DNA of 57,344 bases from Planctomycetota bacterium. GTDB taxonomy: Bacteria; Planctomycetota; Planctomycetia; Pirellulales; Lacipirellulaceae. The notes beneath the pieces were generated by a model. The model was not told where the DNA came from and did not search any database. It saw only the letters and a program-made list of their open reading frames with translations. The position numbers were made by a program, and so were the translations under genes. The stretch covers positions 1-57,344 of the forward strand of contig JAJRSE010000125.1 in the NCBI GenBank assembly GCA_024278955.1, written 5' to 3'. Shown here one piece after another: positions 25,217 to 34,089 of this stretch; position 1 is the stretch's first letter; each line of letters opens with the position of its first letter.

Positions 25217-26717
25217 GGGCTTCAATCGACTCGATTTGCATGCACTGGGCTACCAACGCACACCTGCGGATTTTCCCCGAAGGTTCGCGTGGGAGTTGAT
25301 CCACAAACGAGATGGTTTTAGGCACTTTGTATGCGGTCAAATGTTGGCGACAGTAATCGCGTAGTTGCTCGACCTCGAGCTGCAGCGACGCGTCTTGCAA
25401 CTGAACTATCGCATGTACACGTTTCCCCCATTTCGGATCGGGAATACCTAGCACCACCACATCCGCAACCTCTTCGTGCGCACTGAGGGCCGACTCCACT
25501 TCGGCAGGGTAAACGTTTTCGCCGCCTGTGATGATCAAGTCGACGCGACGATCGGCAAGAAACACATAGCCTTGCTCGTTACGCCAAGCCATGTCGCCCG
25601 CAGTGGTAAAGCCGCCAGTTAAGGTGCGTAGTGGATCGGCACCTAGGTAGCGATAGCCCGGTTTTGAACCGTCTGTCTTCCGCAAGTACAACTCACCGAC
25701 TTCGTCAATTGCTGCTTCCTCGCCACGGTCTGTGAGAATCTTCACTTCCACACCGCACGACGCACCCCTGCCCACGCTGCCTGGTTGCTCAAGCCATTGG
25801 TCGCCACGAATCGAGAGAATGCCGATGTCTTCGGTTGCACCATAGGCCTCATACAAATGCTCAGCGCCAATCAATTCAATCCACCGACGCTTCACCCATT
25901 CAGGACAAGGTGACGCCGTATGGTAAATGCTTTCTATACTCTTGAAGTCGCGTGATTGGAGGTCAGGCAAGTCGGCAATGCGTTGCATCATCGTGGGCGC
26001 CAAAAACCCGCAGTGAATCTGATATTGCTCAATCAGGTCAACACATCGCTTCGCATCAAACCGCTCCATCACCACAAGCGTGTGACCTTCAAAAAGTCCC
26101 CAATAGCTAGCCAAAAAAGGCGCGTTGTGATAGAGAGGGCCTGCAACTAGCTGTGTCCTGTTTGGTTGCCAGCCGAGATGGTCAAAAAACGCGATCTGTC
26201 CGGGAATAAATGCCCAGGGCTTCGTATCGACAATGATCTTCGGTCGTCCGGTCGAACCGCCAGAGCCAATCGCTTTGCCCGGATGAGAGACAATATCCAC
26301 CAAGGTATCGTCTGAGAAACGCTCGGTGTCTTGTAGGTCTGCGAGCGACATCCTGGGATAGCTACAGTCGGTCCAATCAGCAATCACTAATTTGGGCTCA
26401 AAAAGATCGAGCACCTGCTGGCGTTCAACTTGCGACATCGCAGCCCGAAGCGGCAAGACCATCGCGCCTAACTTCCACGACGCGATGGCGACCAAATAGT
26501 GCTCCAGACAATTTCCAAATCCCAGTACCAAGCGAGAATGCTCACCCATGCCACGCTTAGCAAACAGTCTCGCAATCTGATTGGATCGATTGTCTAACTC
26601 GCGCCAAGAGATGCTTAGCGGCTCTCCGCTTTGGGGAACGAACACTAGACACGTCTGGTCCGGTGCTTGCTTTGCATGCGCCGCAATTCGTTGCCCGTAG
26701 GAGATGGGTTGATTCAA
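25209..26717 (-). CDS. AMP-dependent acyl-CoA synthetase (ANL family)
   Basis: 502 residues from a TTG at 26717 with AAAGGA ten bases upstream and directly after the preceding stop; an ATG at 26774 would add 19 residues (MAPCVWDPNNPGLAKELTI) but overlaps the SDR gene and has no ribosome site. ATP-binding loop GSGGSTGRPKI, YEAYGATEDIG, the hinge region LADRRVDLIITGGENVYPAE, and REPSGKIRRCAL with the C-terminal catalytic lysine define the adenylate-forming family. It activates a carboxylic acid to its CoA thioester. Position directly before the thiolase-like and DUF35 genes suggests it makes their acyl-CoA substrate. The acid may be imported by the nearby SSS transporter. Confidence 0.93.
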   Translation of the reverse strand: MNQPISYGQRIAAHAKQAPDQTCLVFVPQSGEPLSISWRELDNRSNQIARLFAKRGMGEHSRLVLGFGNCLEHYLVAIASWKLGAMVLPLRAAMSQVERQQVLDLFEPKLVIADWTDCSYPRMSLADLQDTERFSDDTLVDIVSHPGKAIGSGGSTGRPKIIVDTKPWAFIPGQIAFFDHLGWQPNRTQLVAGPLYHNAPFLASYWGLFEGHTLVVMERFDAKRCVDLIEQYQIHCGFLAPTMMQRIADLPDLQSRDFKSIESIYHTASPCPEWVKRRWIELIGAEHLYEAYGATEDIGILSIRGDQWLEQPGSVGRGASCGVEVKILTDRGEEAAIDEVGELYLRKTDGSKPGYRYLGADPLRTLTGGFTTAGDMAWRNEQGYVFLADRRVDLIITGGENVYPAEVESALSAHEEVADVVVLGIPDPKWGKRVHAIVQLQDASLQLEVEQLRDYCRQHLTAYKVPKTISFVDQLPREPSGKIRRCALVAQCMQIESIEAHE

Positions 26718-26745
26718 AATAGTCAATTCCTTTGCCAAACCGGGG

Positions 26746-27519
26746 TTATTTGGATCCCAGACGCATGGCGCCATCCAAGCGGATTATCTCGCCATTGATC
26801 ATGGGGTTCTCCACGATCGCGTGGGCCAAATGGGCGTACTCTCTTGGCTTGCCCATGCGGTTAGGAAAAGGCGTTTGACTTATGAGCGACTTTTTCACTT
26901 TTTCTGGAAGATCTAACGCTCGTTGGCTTGCAATGACTCCGGGCGAAATCGCCGTGACACGGATACCCATCACTGCGAGATCACGTGCAATCGGTAAGAT
27001 CATGCCCGCAACCCCCGCCTTGGCCGCAGCATAAGCCACCTGGCCAATTTGCCCTTCAAAAGCAGATATCGAAGTTGTGTTGATGATGACACCACGTTCG
27101 CCCTCTTCTGTGGGATCATTACGCCCCATGGCAACTGCCACCAAACGATTGATGTTAAAGGTGCCCACCAAATAGCTATGCACGTACTCTTCAAATTCTT
27201 TCAGTGGGTAAGGGCCATCTCGGCTCACCGTACGCCGCAACGCCCCGGGCGCTGAAGCACCACAGTTCACCAGCACATGCACGGCCCCGAACGTTTCCAG
27301 AGCCAAGTCAATAGCACGCTGAATGTCGGATTCGCTTGTCACATCGGCTTTTGCGAAAATTACCTGATCGCCCAATTCCTCAGCGATCTCTTTGCCCCGC
27401 CGTTCATTGATGTCCAGCAGCACAACACGCGCACCATGTTCAAAGAAAAAGCGTACTGTCGCTTCACCAAGTCCTGACGCACCACCTGTAATGATCGCCG
27501 TTGCACCTCGTAACTGCAT
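26746..27519 (-). CDS. SDR, 3-hydroxyacyl-CoA dehydrogenase type II-like
   Basis: 257 residues from the ATG at 27519 (GCGAGG six bases upstream). Rossmann motif ITGGASGLGEA, aspartate-ended second strand VVLLDINE (NAD preference), ADVTSESD, NCGASAPG, catalytic serine in INTTSISAFEGQIGQVAY and YAAAKAGV with Tyr-x-x-x-Lys. The FEGQIGQVAYAAAKAGVAGM segment, GIRVTAISPGVI and the PNRMGKPREYAHLAHAIVEN region resemble human HSD17B10 and bacterial 2-methyl-3-hydroxybutyryl-CoA dehydrogenases. The likely reaction is NAD-dependent oxidation of a 3-hydroxyacyl-CoA. It is followed at once by the CoA ligase gene. Confidence 0.92.
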   Translation of the reverse strand: MQLRGATAIITGGASGLGEATVRFFFEHGARVVLLDINERRGKEIAEELGDQVIFAKADVTSESDIQRAIDLALETFGAVHVLVNCGASAPGALRRTVSRDGPYPLKEFEEYVHSYLVGTFNINRLVAVAMGRNDPTEEGERGVIINTTSISAFEGQIGQVAYAAAKAGVAGMILPIARDLAVMGIRVTAISPGVIASQRALDLPEKVKKSLISQTPFPNRMGKPREYAHLAHAIVENPMINGEIIRLDGAMRLGSK

Positions 27520-27573
27520 CTGAAACCTCGCCAAAACATCTAGAAATCGACTCGTTGTAACGTACTAAGCACT

Positions 27574-28737
27574 CTACGGACCATACTGGGGTATTTTCAG
27601 TAGTTCCCCACCTCGCATTGCCGACCGATGGGCAATGATGCCGGGAATAGTCATATTCAGCGCGGCGTAAATATCAACCATGGGTTTGCGGTCGGAGAGA
27701 ATGGCTGATATGAACTCGTCGGTCAGATAGCCATGGGAGCCGCCGTGGTCGCCGCCTTGCATGCCGGGCGGAAGCGAGGGACGCTGAAGATTTGGCAACA
27801 AGTTGCCTTTTGTCCCTTGATATTGCGTGCCGGCCATGCTGCCGAACTCGCCACCGACGCGGCCCTTCTCGCCGCTCATCCCTCGCACTCCCCAAGTAAT
27901 GGCAATGCGGCACATGCCTCCTTCAGACGTTTTGAATAGGCCGATCTCACTATCCATTGGATTCTCATAGACGTTTGCGCCAGGCTGCGCCTCGGGCAAG
28001 TCGCCCCGGAACCCTTGGCAAGAGACCTCGGTAAAACTGCCGTCGGTCACACTGATGTAGTACGCCGTCGAATGGGTCGGATACCACATCGGCGGCATCC
28101 CCTTACGCCAATCCTTGTACGACGCGAGAGCCATGACCCCATAGTGATAGTAGTCCCCTTCGCTATAGACCAGACGCCCAAACGCGCCAGCCTTGTAGGC
28201 TTGACGCATGGCGTAGAGGTCGGCGTGAAAACTGCTGGTCTCGAACATCATGTATTTTTTACCCGAAGCCTTGACCGATTCGAGAAGACGTTCGCCGTCT
28301 TCGATCGTCTCGAAACAAGCAGGCACAGCCGATGCCGCGTGCTTGCCGCTGTCGAGCACGAGCGAACAATGTCGGGCGTGACTCGGACCGTCGGTCGCAC
28401 AGAAAATCGCCTCGATCGAATCGTCCTTCACCATTGCTTCCAGCGACGGATAGGTCTTTTCGCAACGGCATGCCTTCGCCAATTTGGCACATCGGTCTGG
28501 AAACAAATCGCTGACGGCAACGACTTCCACGTTCGGGTGATCTTGAAATCCAAACAACGCGCCAAACCGGCAGCGCCCGTAGCCGACAATGCCGACCCGC
28601 ACTTTGCGGTCAGAAAGGGGCTCCCACTTCTTTACCGCTGCAGGCTCTTCGCCTTGGGCAGCGTCAGCAGAACCAAGAGCGGTCAGACCGAGGCCAGCCG
28701 CCTTGAGAAACGTGCGTCGAGAGTTTGAATCGTTCAT
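27574..28737 (-). CDS. Tat-exported Gfo/Idh/MocA family oxidoreductase
   Basis: 387 residues from the ATG at 28737 (AGAGGAAG upstream). The N-terminus NDSNSRRTFLKAAGLGLTAL is a Tat signal. The NAD(P)-binding Rossmann fold follows (VRVGIVGYGRCRFGALFG, VEVVAVSDLFPDRCAKLA, IEAIFCATDGPSHARHC, LDSGKHAASAVPACFE), then the GFO_IDH_MocA C-terminal domain with MFETSSFHADLYAMRQAY and YPTHSTAYYISVTDGSFTEV. Family members act on sugars, inositol and related compounds. The usual EKP motif of the family is replaced by AVPACFE, as in its paralogue. It is a tandem twin of the next upstream gene, starting 85 bp after that gene's stop. A periplasmic sugar or glycoside oxidation role is inferred. Confidence 0.9.
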   Translation of the reverse strand: MNDSNSRRTFLKAAGLGLTALGSADAAQGEEPAAVKKWEPLSDRKVRVGIVGYGRCRFGALFGFQDHPNVEVVAVSDLFPDRCAKLAKACRCEKTYPSLEAMVKDDSIEAIFCATDGPSHARHCSLVLDSGKHAASAVPACFETIEDGERLLESVKASGKKYMMFETSSFHADLYAMRQAYKAGAFGRLVYSEGDYYHYGVMALASYKDWRKGMPPMWYPTHSTAYYISVTDGSFTEVSCQGFRGDLPEAQPGANVYENPMDSEIGLFKTSEGGMCRIAITWGVRGMSGEKGRVGGEFGSMAGTQYQGTKGNLLPNLQRPSLPPGMQGGDHGGSHGYLTDEFISAILSDRKPMVDIYAALNMTIPGIIAHRSAMRGGELLKIPQYGP

Positions 28738-28822
28738 CGCGTGTGCTTCCTCTATTTCGTCTTCGGCACGGTTTGTCTGCCGTTTCCACAGGAAAAAATT
28801 CGCAGCATGCAAGCTGACGCGG

Positions 28823-30040
28823 TTATATTTCGTACTGGGGAATCTTCAGTAGTTCTCCCCCGCGCATAGCCGACTGATGGGCGACAATACCCGATACGGT
28901 CATATTCAATGACATGATGATGTCGCCGACTAGGGGCTTGCGATTTTCGAGAATCGACAAGATAAACTCATTGGTCAGTTGGCCATGCGAGCCACCATGC
29001 CCACCGGAAGCCACTCCGGGCGGCAGCGCCGGTCTCTCCAGGTCGACTCCCTGGGTGTTGCCGGTGAACCCCTGCGTATCCGCTGCAAAACGGTTTGTGA
29101 ACGTAGCCTTCTGGCCGCGAATCAAACCGCCATAGTGCTGGCCACCGGGGGTGTCCCAACTGACCCCCATCCGAGACATCCCGCCTTCACTGGTGCGGAA
29201 CAAGGCGATCTCGGTGCCGAACGGGTTCTCGTACCGATTGTTCTTCGGTTGCAGTTCGGAATAGATACTGGGCATCCCCATGCAGCACACTTCGGTGAAA
29301 CTGCCGCTAGTGACGACATTGTAGTAAGCGTTTGAATGGGTCGGATACCACTGCGGCGGCATACCAATTCGCCAATCTTTGTAGGAACCGAGCCTCGCAC
29401 ACTTGTCGTGGAAATACCGGCCTTCGCTATAAATCACCTTGCCGAATCGGTCCGATTCAAACAACTGTCGCATTGCGTACAAATCAGGATGATACGCACT
29501 GGTCTCGAACATCATGTAGTTTAAGCCCGCGGCTTTCTTGACCGCCTCAAGCACCCTCTCGGCATCTTCGATGGAACCAAACGAGACGGGCACCGCCGTA
29601 GCGATGTGCTTCCCATGCTCCAGTGCTAAGATGCAGTGGTTTGCATGGCTCGGCGCATCGGTCGCCACGAAGACGGCCTCGATGTTCTCGTCTTTGACCA
29701 TCTCTTCAAACGAGGGATAGGTCTTCTTGCAACCACAGGCCTTGGCTAGTGCAGCACAACGATCAGGAAGAAGGTCGGTCACTGCAACGACTTCGACATT
29801 GGGGTGATCCTGAAAACCAAAGGCCGCCCCAAAACGGCAGAGACCGTACCCTGCAATCCCGACACGAATCTTGCGGTCGGAAACAGGATGCCACACTTTT
29901 CCGCTGCCAGCGGTTTCCGCGACATCTTCCAGGCCTGGAATCGATTCTCCTTCGCCTTGGGCGGTACCGGCGACACCAAGAGCAGTCAGGCCAAGACCGG
30001 TAGTCTTGAGGAACATGCGTCGGGAAGTCGGGTTGCTCAT
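28823..30040 (-). CDS. Tat-exported Gfo/Idh/MocA family oxidoreductase (tandem twin)
   Basis: 405 residues from the ATG at 30040, placed by AAGGAGAC upstream. Tat signal SRRMFLKTTGLGLTALGVAG, then Rossmann domain (IRVGIAGYGLCRFGAAFG, VEVVAVTDLLPDRCAALAKA, FVATDAPSHANHCI), AVPVSFGSIEDAERVLE in place of the usual EKP motif, and the C-terminal substrate domain (MMFETSAYHPDLYAMRQLF, WYPTHSNAYYNVVTSGSFTE, GGHGGSHGQLTNEFILSI). High similarity to the downstream twin indicates a tandem duplication; loop differences suggest different substrates. It is the first structural gene after the GntR-type regulator (89 bp gap), so it is probably the primary target of that regulator. Confidence 0.9.
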   Translation of the reverse strand: MSNPTSRRMFLKTTGLGLTALGVAGTAQGEGESIPGLEDVAETAGSGKVWHPVSDRKIRVGIAGYGLCRFGAAFGFQDHPNVEVVAVTDLLPDRCAALAKACGCKKTYPSFEEMVKDENIEAVFVATDAPSHANHCILALEHGKHIATAVPVSFGSIEDAERVLEAVKKAAGLNYMMFETSAYHPDLYAMRQLFESDRFGKVIYSEGRYFHDKCARLGSYKDWRIGMPPQWYPTHSNAYYNVVTSGSFTEVCCMGMPSIYSELQPKNNRYENPFGTEIALFRTSEGGMSRMGVSWDTPGGQHYGGLIRGQKATFTNRFAADTQGFTGNTQGVDLERPALPPGVASGGHGGSHGQLTNEFILSILENRKPLVGDIIMSLNMTVSGIVAHQSAMRGGELLKIPQYEI

Positions 30041-30129
30041 GATCGGTGTCTCCTTTTTCATTTTGCGTATTTGTGTGTCAGTCAACGACCCCGCTGGAAC
30101 ATTGACAGCAGTATTCACGCTTCTTTTTC

Positions 30130-31332
30130 TTACTTGAGAGTTCGTACCGAGTCGCCTTCGACCAGCGTACAGGGCAGCATGGTCACTTCCGGTACGTCAC
30201 GTCCGTCGGCCAATCGTCGGGCCATAGCGACGAGGGATTTCCCCGTTTCGTACAATGGCAGTTTGACAGTCGTCGTGCGAACACCGCCGAGCCAGTTGTC
30301 GAGTTCTCCATGTTGATCGGAGACAATAACCGATAGATCGTCGGGCACCGACAAGCCGCCGTGGCCGGTAAGCCAGCGCATGTTGGCCGCAGCCCAACAG
30401 CAGCCAAACAAAACGGCAGTGGGCTGCTCGCGTTGGAGAAACTGCGACAAAGTCTTCGCCGATTGTTCGTTGGCTTCGGTCGGTACCCAATGGACCAACC
30501 GCCCGCCCGGTTCGAGACCGCAATCGGCCAGCCCTTTTTCGTAGCCTTCGAGTCGGTCGAAGACCCACCATCCGCTGTTTCGTACTTGCACGAATGCGAT
30601 GCGCTGGTGCCCTCGGCTGTACAAATGGCGGACCGCATTGGCAAAGGCGGTTACAATATCTTCGTAAATGTTGGGCATTTGCAACTCGGGCGTGCGCACA
30701 CCAGTAAGTACACACGGAATACGATGCCGTTTTGCCTCGCCAATAACAGCCGCGTGGTTGATGGGCGGCCCTAAGCACGTCAGCACGCTGGGGCGGTGTT
30801 GTTCGAGACGCCGCGAGAGGGCGCCAGGTTTGGCCAGATGGTCGCCCAGCAGTTCGAGAGCGACTCCATGCTCTTCGCTAGCGGCATCAATACCGCGTAA
30901 CCATGGCGACATCCACCATCCATACTTCAGGTGGCCCAAGCCAGCAACCACAGCAGCCAGACGTACTATGCCATGCGAAGAGGATGCCTCAGGCTTTGAA
31001 GCTTGGGCGATCCCTTCATTGCTGGTCGATTGGTCTGTCGATTGACCGTCAGACGCATCCACAACGGATCCACGATGGACCATCCCTACCCGAGGCCCGG
31101 CGAATGTACCAACACCTCCTTGACGTTCGATCCAGCCGTCTTTCTGCAATTGCATCAACGCGCGGCGTACGGCCGTGCGGCTTTTGCCGGTCGCCTCCAT
31201 TAGTTGCCGGTCGGAAAGAAACGGATCGCCAACGGCAAACTTGCCTTCGACAAGGTGCTTGATCAAAAGCGGTCGCAGCGCTTCAGCGACCCCGTATTTC
31301 GGCAGATCGTGTTTTACAATAGGGAACGTCAT
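30130..31332 (-). CDS. GntR/LacI hybrid transcriptional regulator (AraR-like)
   Basis: 400 residues. Residues about 15-80 form a GntR winged helix (LLIKHLVEGKFAVGDPFLSD, GKSRTAVRRALMQLQKDGWI, RQGGVGTFAG). After a serine-rich linker, residues 120-400 form a LacI-type periplasmic-binding sensor (LAAVVAGLGHLKYG, VLTCLGPPINHAA, IPCVLTGVRTPELQ, IAFVQVRNSGWWVFDRLEGY, DDLSVIVSDQHGELDNWLGG, TVKLPLYETGKSLVAMARRL). This layout matches AraR-type sugar repressors. It heads the minus-strand catabolic operon and probably senses a sugar-like ligand. Candidate operators (31356, 31605, 31714) lie upstream of its start, suggesting autoregulation. The ribosome site is weak. Confidence 0.9.
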   Translation of the reverse strand: MTFPIVKHDLPKYGVAEALRPLLIKHLVEGKFAVGDPFLSDRQLMEATGKSRTAVRRALMQLQKDGWIERQGGVGTFAGPRVGMVHRGSVVDASDGQSTDQSTSNEGIAQASKPEASSSHGIVRLAAVVAGLGHLKYGWWMSPWLRGIDAASEEHGVALELLGDHLAKPGALSRRLEQHRPSVLTCLGPPINHAAVIGEAKRHRIPCVLTGVRTPELQMPNIYEDIVTAFANAVRHLYSRGHQRIAFVQVRNSGWWVFDRLEGYEKGLADCGLEPGGRLVHWVPTEANEQSAKTLSQFLQREQPTAVLFGCCWAAANMRWLTGHGGLSVPDDLSVIVSDQHGELDNWLGGVRTTTVKLPLYETGKSLVAMARRLADGRDVPEVTMLPCTLVEGDSVRTLK

Positions 31333-31355
31333 AAGACCAAAAGAGACAGGTAAAG

Positions 31356-31367
31356 GTATGTGTATTG
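31356..31367. promoter_or_regulatory. Candidate operator half-site near regulator start
   Basis: GTATGTGTATTG, 24 bp upstream of the regulator start codon. It shares TGTATTG with the palindrome at 31714-31739. If bound by the regulator, it would give autorepression. Confidence 0.35.
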
Positions 31368-31604
31368 AAATTGAAAAGTACCGGGTATTTCTTAGAGATT
31401 ATCAATATTATTCGACTTGTCAAGCATTTTTGATATCCGAAATCTGCAAGACGCAAGAGACATGTATTTATTTATGTTGCAACGAGGGTGGGTAGAAATA
31501 AATAACAAGCACTCAGGCTACGTCACTCTACATAGTAGATACCGGCTTTTCACTCCGGTCATGCTAATCCTATTCGACGCTTCAGCCCTTTGGTGAAACA
31601 GTAC

Positions 31605-31616
31605 GATACATGTATC
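31605..31616. promoter_or_regulatory. Perfect 12-bp palindrome, candidate AraR-type operator
   Basis: GATACATGTATC, a perfect palindrome about 270 bp upstream of the regulator start and 470 bp upstream of the PEP-CTERM gene. Its form is similar to GntR-AraR operators, which have a central GTAC or CATG core flanked by AT-rich arms. Confidence 0.4.
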
Positions 31617-31713
31617 TTTTGAGATTCTAATTATAATGAAAAAAATACTTGACTGGCTAGAAAACCTTGATAAGATCTACATTTATAAGCAATAGAAGGG
31701 TATTCCTGATTTT

Positions 31714-31739
31714 CAATACACGTATGTTTATATGTATTG
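31714..31739. promoter_or_regulatory. Inverted repeat, candidate operator
   Basis: CAATACA (31714-31720) and TGTATTG (31733-31739) form a perfect inverted repeat with a 12-bp spacer. The half-site recurs at 31361-31367 next to the regulator gene. Confidence 0.4.
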
Positions 31740-32083
31740 TTTCAACTAGCAGGATCTTTTCATCGAAAGCACGAGCAAGCGGAATGCAGAGGCTTCGAAA
31801 TGTTGCGGTCATATCTAATCGACTATTCCGTGAAAGGCGGGTTTGCCATCGACCATCTCAATTTCTCTCCGGCAGGCAATGGAATGAAATCGACAGGAGT
31901 TCACCACGGGTTCCGTGGAATCAAAGGGAATTATGTGAAGATAGGACGCTTCAAGTTTTTGGCACGCGGGAATATTGAAGAGAGGCGTTGTTGTTTTTTG
32001 CTCCAAGCTGTTGTCACTCTCAAATTGAAAGGAAAACCGAACTAATGAATTCTTCTCACTCAACTCGAAGGGAAAATGAAATC

Positions 32084-32800
32084 ATGAACGCTTCTCTTTT
32101 TCACCAGCCTAAGATCGTGCGAGGGCTTGCTGCCTTGCTCGCAGTCTGCTTGCTACCGGCGATATCCGCGGCCGCGATTGTTCAAGTCACCACGTATGAT
32201 CATACGTCCCAAGGCTCTTTTTTTCCGATCAGCACCGATGATCTGATCAACACTGGCCAAGCGACGTTCCTTAGCCAAGACACCACAGGTTCCGCTAATG
32301 CGGGTGTCCCCAGCAATCTGAACAATGGATCCATTGGAACGACAGGCGTCTCCGCCACTGGTTACTGGGATCACTCGAACGTCTGGTCGACCACCTTCAA
32401 CCTTGACACCTCCACCAACACGCTCGGTTATGACATTAACGAAATCAACACGCTCGCTGGCTGGACAAACGCGAACGTCTTTCAGGAATATGAGCTCTTC
32501 GTCTCGGTCGTAGGGGATCCCTCATTCGCTAGCATAGGCATGGTCGACACGACCTTCATCGCGCTGCACGCCGGCCAAGACCATTCCGTGCAGGTCAAAT
32601 GGACTGATGACACGGGGGTCATTGCCTCGGGCGTCGACGCGGTGCGATTCGTCTTTGCTAACGATTCTGCACCCATAGCAGCCATCTATCGAGAAATCGA
32701 CGTCATTGGAGTTGCGACGGTGCCCGAGCCAAGCAGCTTGGCGCTGCTTGCGCTGGCTAGTGTTTCGATGCTGTTTGGCTTCCGAAAAAGGGAGTGTTAA
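32084..32800 (+). CDS. Secreted PEP-CTERM protein of unknown function
   Basis: 238 residues from the ATG at 32084 (GAAGGGAAAATG upstream); an upstream ATG at 32045 would add 13 residues. A signal peptide (about 1-30, ending PAISAAA) is followed by a domain of about 180 residues with QVTTYDHTSQGSFFPIST, STTFNLDTSTNTLGYDINEI, TNANVFQEYELFVSVVGD and VDAVRFVFANDSAPIAAIYR, which I read as a beta-rich galactose-binding-like fold seen in other planctomycete exported proteins, without a firm family assignment. It ends with the PEP-CTERM anchor VPEPSSLALLALASVSMLFG and FRKREC. Function unknown; the start of a plus-strand run of surface-protein genes. Confidence 0.8.
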   Translation: MNASLFHQPKIVRGLAALLAVCLLPAISAAAIVQVTTYDHTSQGSFFPISTDDLINTGQATFLSQDTTGSANAGVPSNLNNGSIGTTGVSATGYWDHSNVWSTTFNLDTSTNTLGYDINEINTLAGWTNANVFQEYELFVSVVGDPSFASIGMVDTTFIALHAGQDHSVQVKWTDDTGVIASGVDAVRFVFANDSAPIAAIYREIDVIGVATVPEPSSLALLALASVSMLFGFRKREC

Positions 32801-32864
32801 TCACCGACTTGCTTTGGGTGAACTGATGGCGGTTTGTCCTTGCTTGTGTCGTAAGAAATGTTTC

Positions 32865-32894
32865 GCCATGCCCCGCTGAGAGGCGGGGCATGGC
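32865..32894. terminator. Hairpin after the PEP-CTERM gene
   Basis: GCCATGCCCCGC and its exact complement GCGGGGCATGGC with a six-base loop, 65 bp past the stop at 32800. There is no strong T run (GTATTTC follows), so termination is probable rather than certain. Confidence 0.55.
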
Positions 32895-32989
32895 GTATTT
32901 CGGAAGCAGGTTTTTTCAGAAAACGCCTCTTTCCGAAATTCGAGATGGTTCCAAACTATTCGTGTCCCCATAGAGGAGAGAGGCCCGTA

Positions 32990-33937
32990 ATGAAGGAAAA
33001 ACCACGGATCGGCTTTACACTCGTCGAGCTTTTGGTCGTGATTGCCATCATCGGAGTTCTGGTAGCCCTGCTACTGCCGGCGGTGCAGGCGGCTCGCGAG
33101 GCGGCTCGTCGCTCGCAGTGCGTCAATAATCTCAAGCAAATCGGCTTGGCGATGCAAAACTACCATAGTGCCCATGGGAGTTTTCCCGCCGGCGTTGCCG
33201 TCAAAATACCGGAGGGCTGCCTTTTTGGCGGTACGGATTGTCGCGGTTTCCCGATGCATGTCCTCCTGATGCCCTATTTTGAGCAAGGAGTCATCGAACA
33301 ATCCTTTGATGGCTTCTACGACAAAGAGGGAGGGTGGATCGCCTGGATGAGGGACCAAACAAATAACGGAAGAACTGAGCAATTCCTTCCGGTTTCCACC
33401 TATATCTGCCCAAGCAATACTCGATGGGGAGAATACCCTCAGCGCAAGGATTATTTTGGAGTGGTCGGCGGTTCTGTTCCCGTGGTCGCAACGCCAAGCT
33501 CTTTCGGACTCGTCTACAACGATGGGGTCATGTATCCCAACAGCTTTACGCGGATTGGGGAAATCACCGACGGTACCAGTAGCACATTCGCCGTAGGCGA
33601 AGTGGTTCACGCCCTTCAGTATGGCATGGGACCAGGCTATGGCACCACAGGCGGGCCAACAAATTGGTGGATAGGAGCTCACGTCAATCGCTCAAACACC
33701 GACTCGCAAAGCTATAGCCGATCGCTGCTGAGTACGCATAACCCCGTCAATAGCCAGCTTTCTCTCCCCCTCATGGCAACAGATGCTAACGTGACGCCGT
33801 TCGGAAGCGACCACCCGGGAGGAGCCCATTTCGTCTACTGCGACGGACATGTCGGCTTTATCCAAGATGGTGTCGATATCAATGTTTACCAATGGCTCTC
33901 GAGCCGCGCCGGTGAGGAAGTTGTTGACAATTTATAA
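32990..33937 (+). CDS. DUF1559 domain protein with type IV prepilin-like N-terminus
   Basis: 315 residues from the ATG at 32990 (GAGGAGAGAGG upstream). The N-terminus IGFTLVELLVVIAIIGVLVA is a prepilin cleavage/methylation signal, with cleavage after glycine 8, followed by LLPAVQAAREAARRSQCVNN and LKQIGLAMQNYHSAHGSFP, the DUF1559 (SBP_bac_10) core. The C-terminal motif AHFVYCDGHVGFIQDGVD is the H-x9-DG signature. DUF1559 proteins are greatly expanded in planctomycetes and thought to be pseudopilin-like surface proteins. Neighbours are a small lipoprotein and a giant beta-helix protein, a combination often seen together in this phylum. Confidence 0.95.
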   Translation: MKEKPRIGFTLVELLVVIAIIGVLVALLLPAVQAAREAARRSQCVNNLKQIGLAMQNYHSAHGSFPAGVAVKIPEGCLFGGTDCRGFPMHVLLMPYFEQGVIEQSFDGFYDKEGGWIAWMRDQTNNGRTEQFLPVSTYICPSNTRWGEYPQRKDYFGVVGGSVPVVATPSSFGLVYNDGVMYPNSFTRIGEITDGTSSTFAVGEVVHALQYGMGPGYGTTGGPTNWWIGAHVNRSNTDSQSYSRSLLSTHNPVNSQLSLPLMATDANVTPFGSDHPGGAHFVYCDGHVGFIQDGVDINVYQWLSSRAGEEVVDNL

Positions 33938-34089
33938 CGCTAGTTACTGGAACCATGCGACACGGTAGCTAGACGATCCACGCTTATTGATTGAAATTGC
34001 TTGCCAGGATGTTTTTTGTCGTGCCTGTCATGCGGTCGTGTTTTTGTACTAATCACAGTAGCAAGAGGCCCCACTCGAAAGGAAAATCG

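Larger units (their letters stand above)
31333..32083. other. Divergent regulatory gap, 751 bp, AT-rich
   Basis: Lies between the minus-strand regulator and the plus-strand PEP-CTERM gene, and is visibly more AT-rich than its surroundings. It contains several TGTATTT/ATACATG-type motifs (31356, 31462, 31605, 31714) that could be operators. Short plus-strand frames near 31737-32045 have no family features and are not called. Confidence 0.5.

Noticed and set aside
31737..32045. 102-codon plus-strand frame before the PEP-CTERM gene
   Set aside because: No family resemblance or clear start; it runs through the AT-rich regulatory gap and the leader of the next gene.
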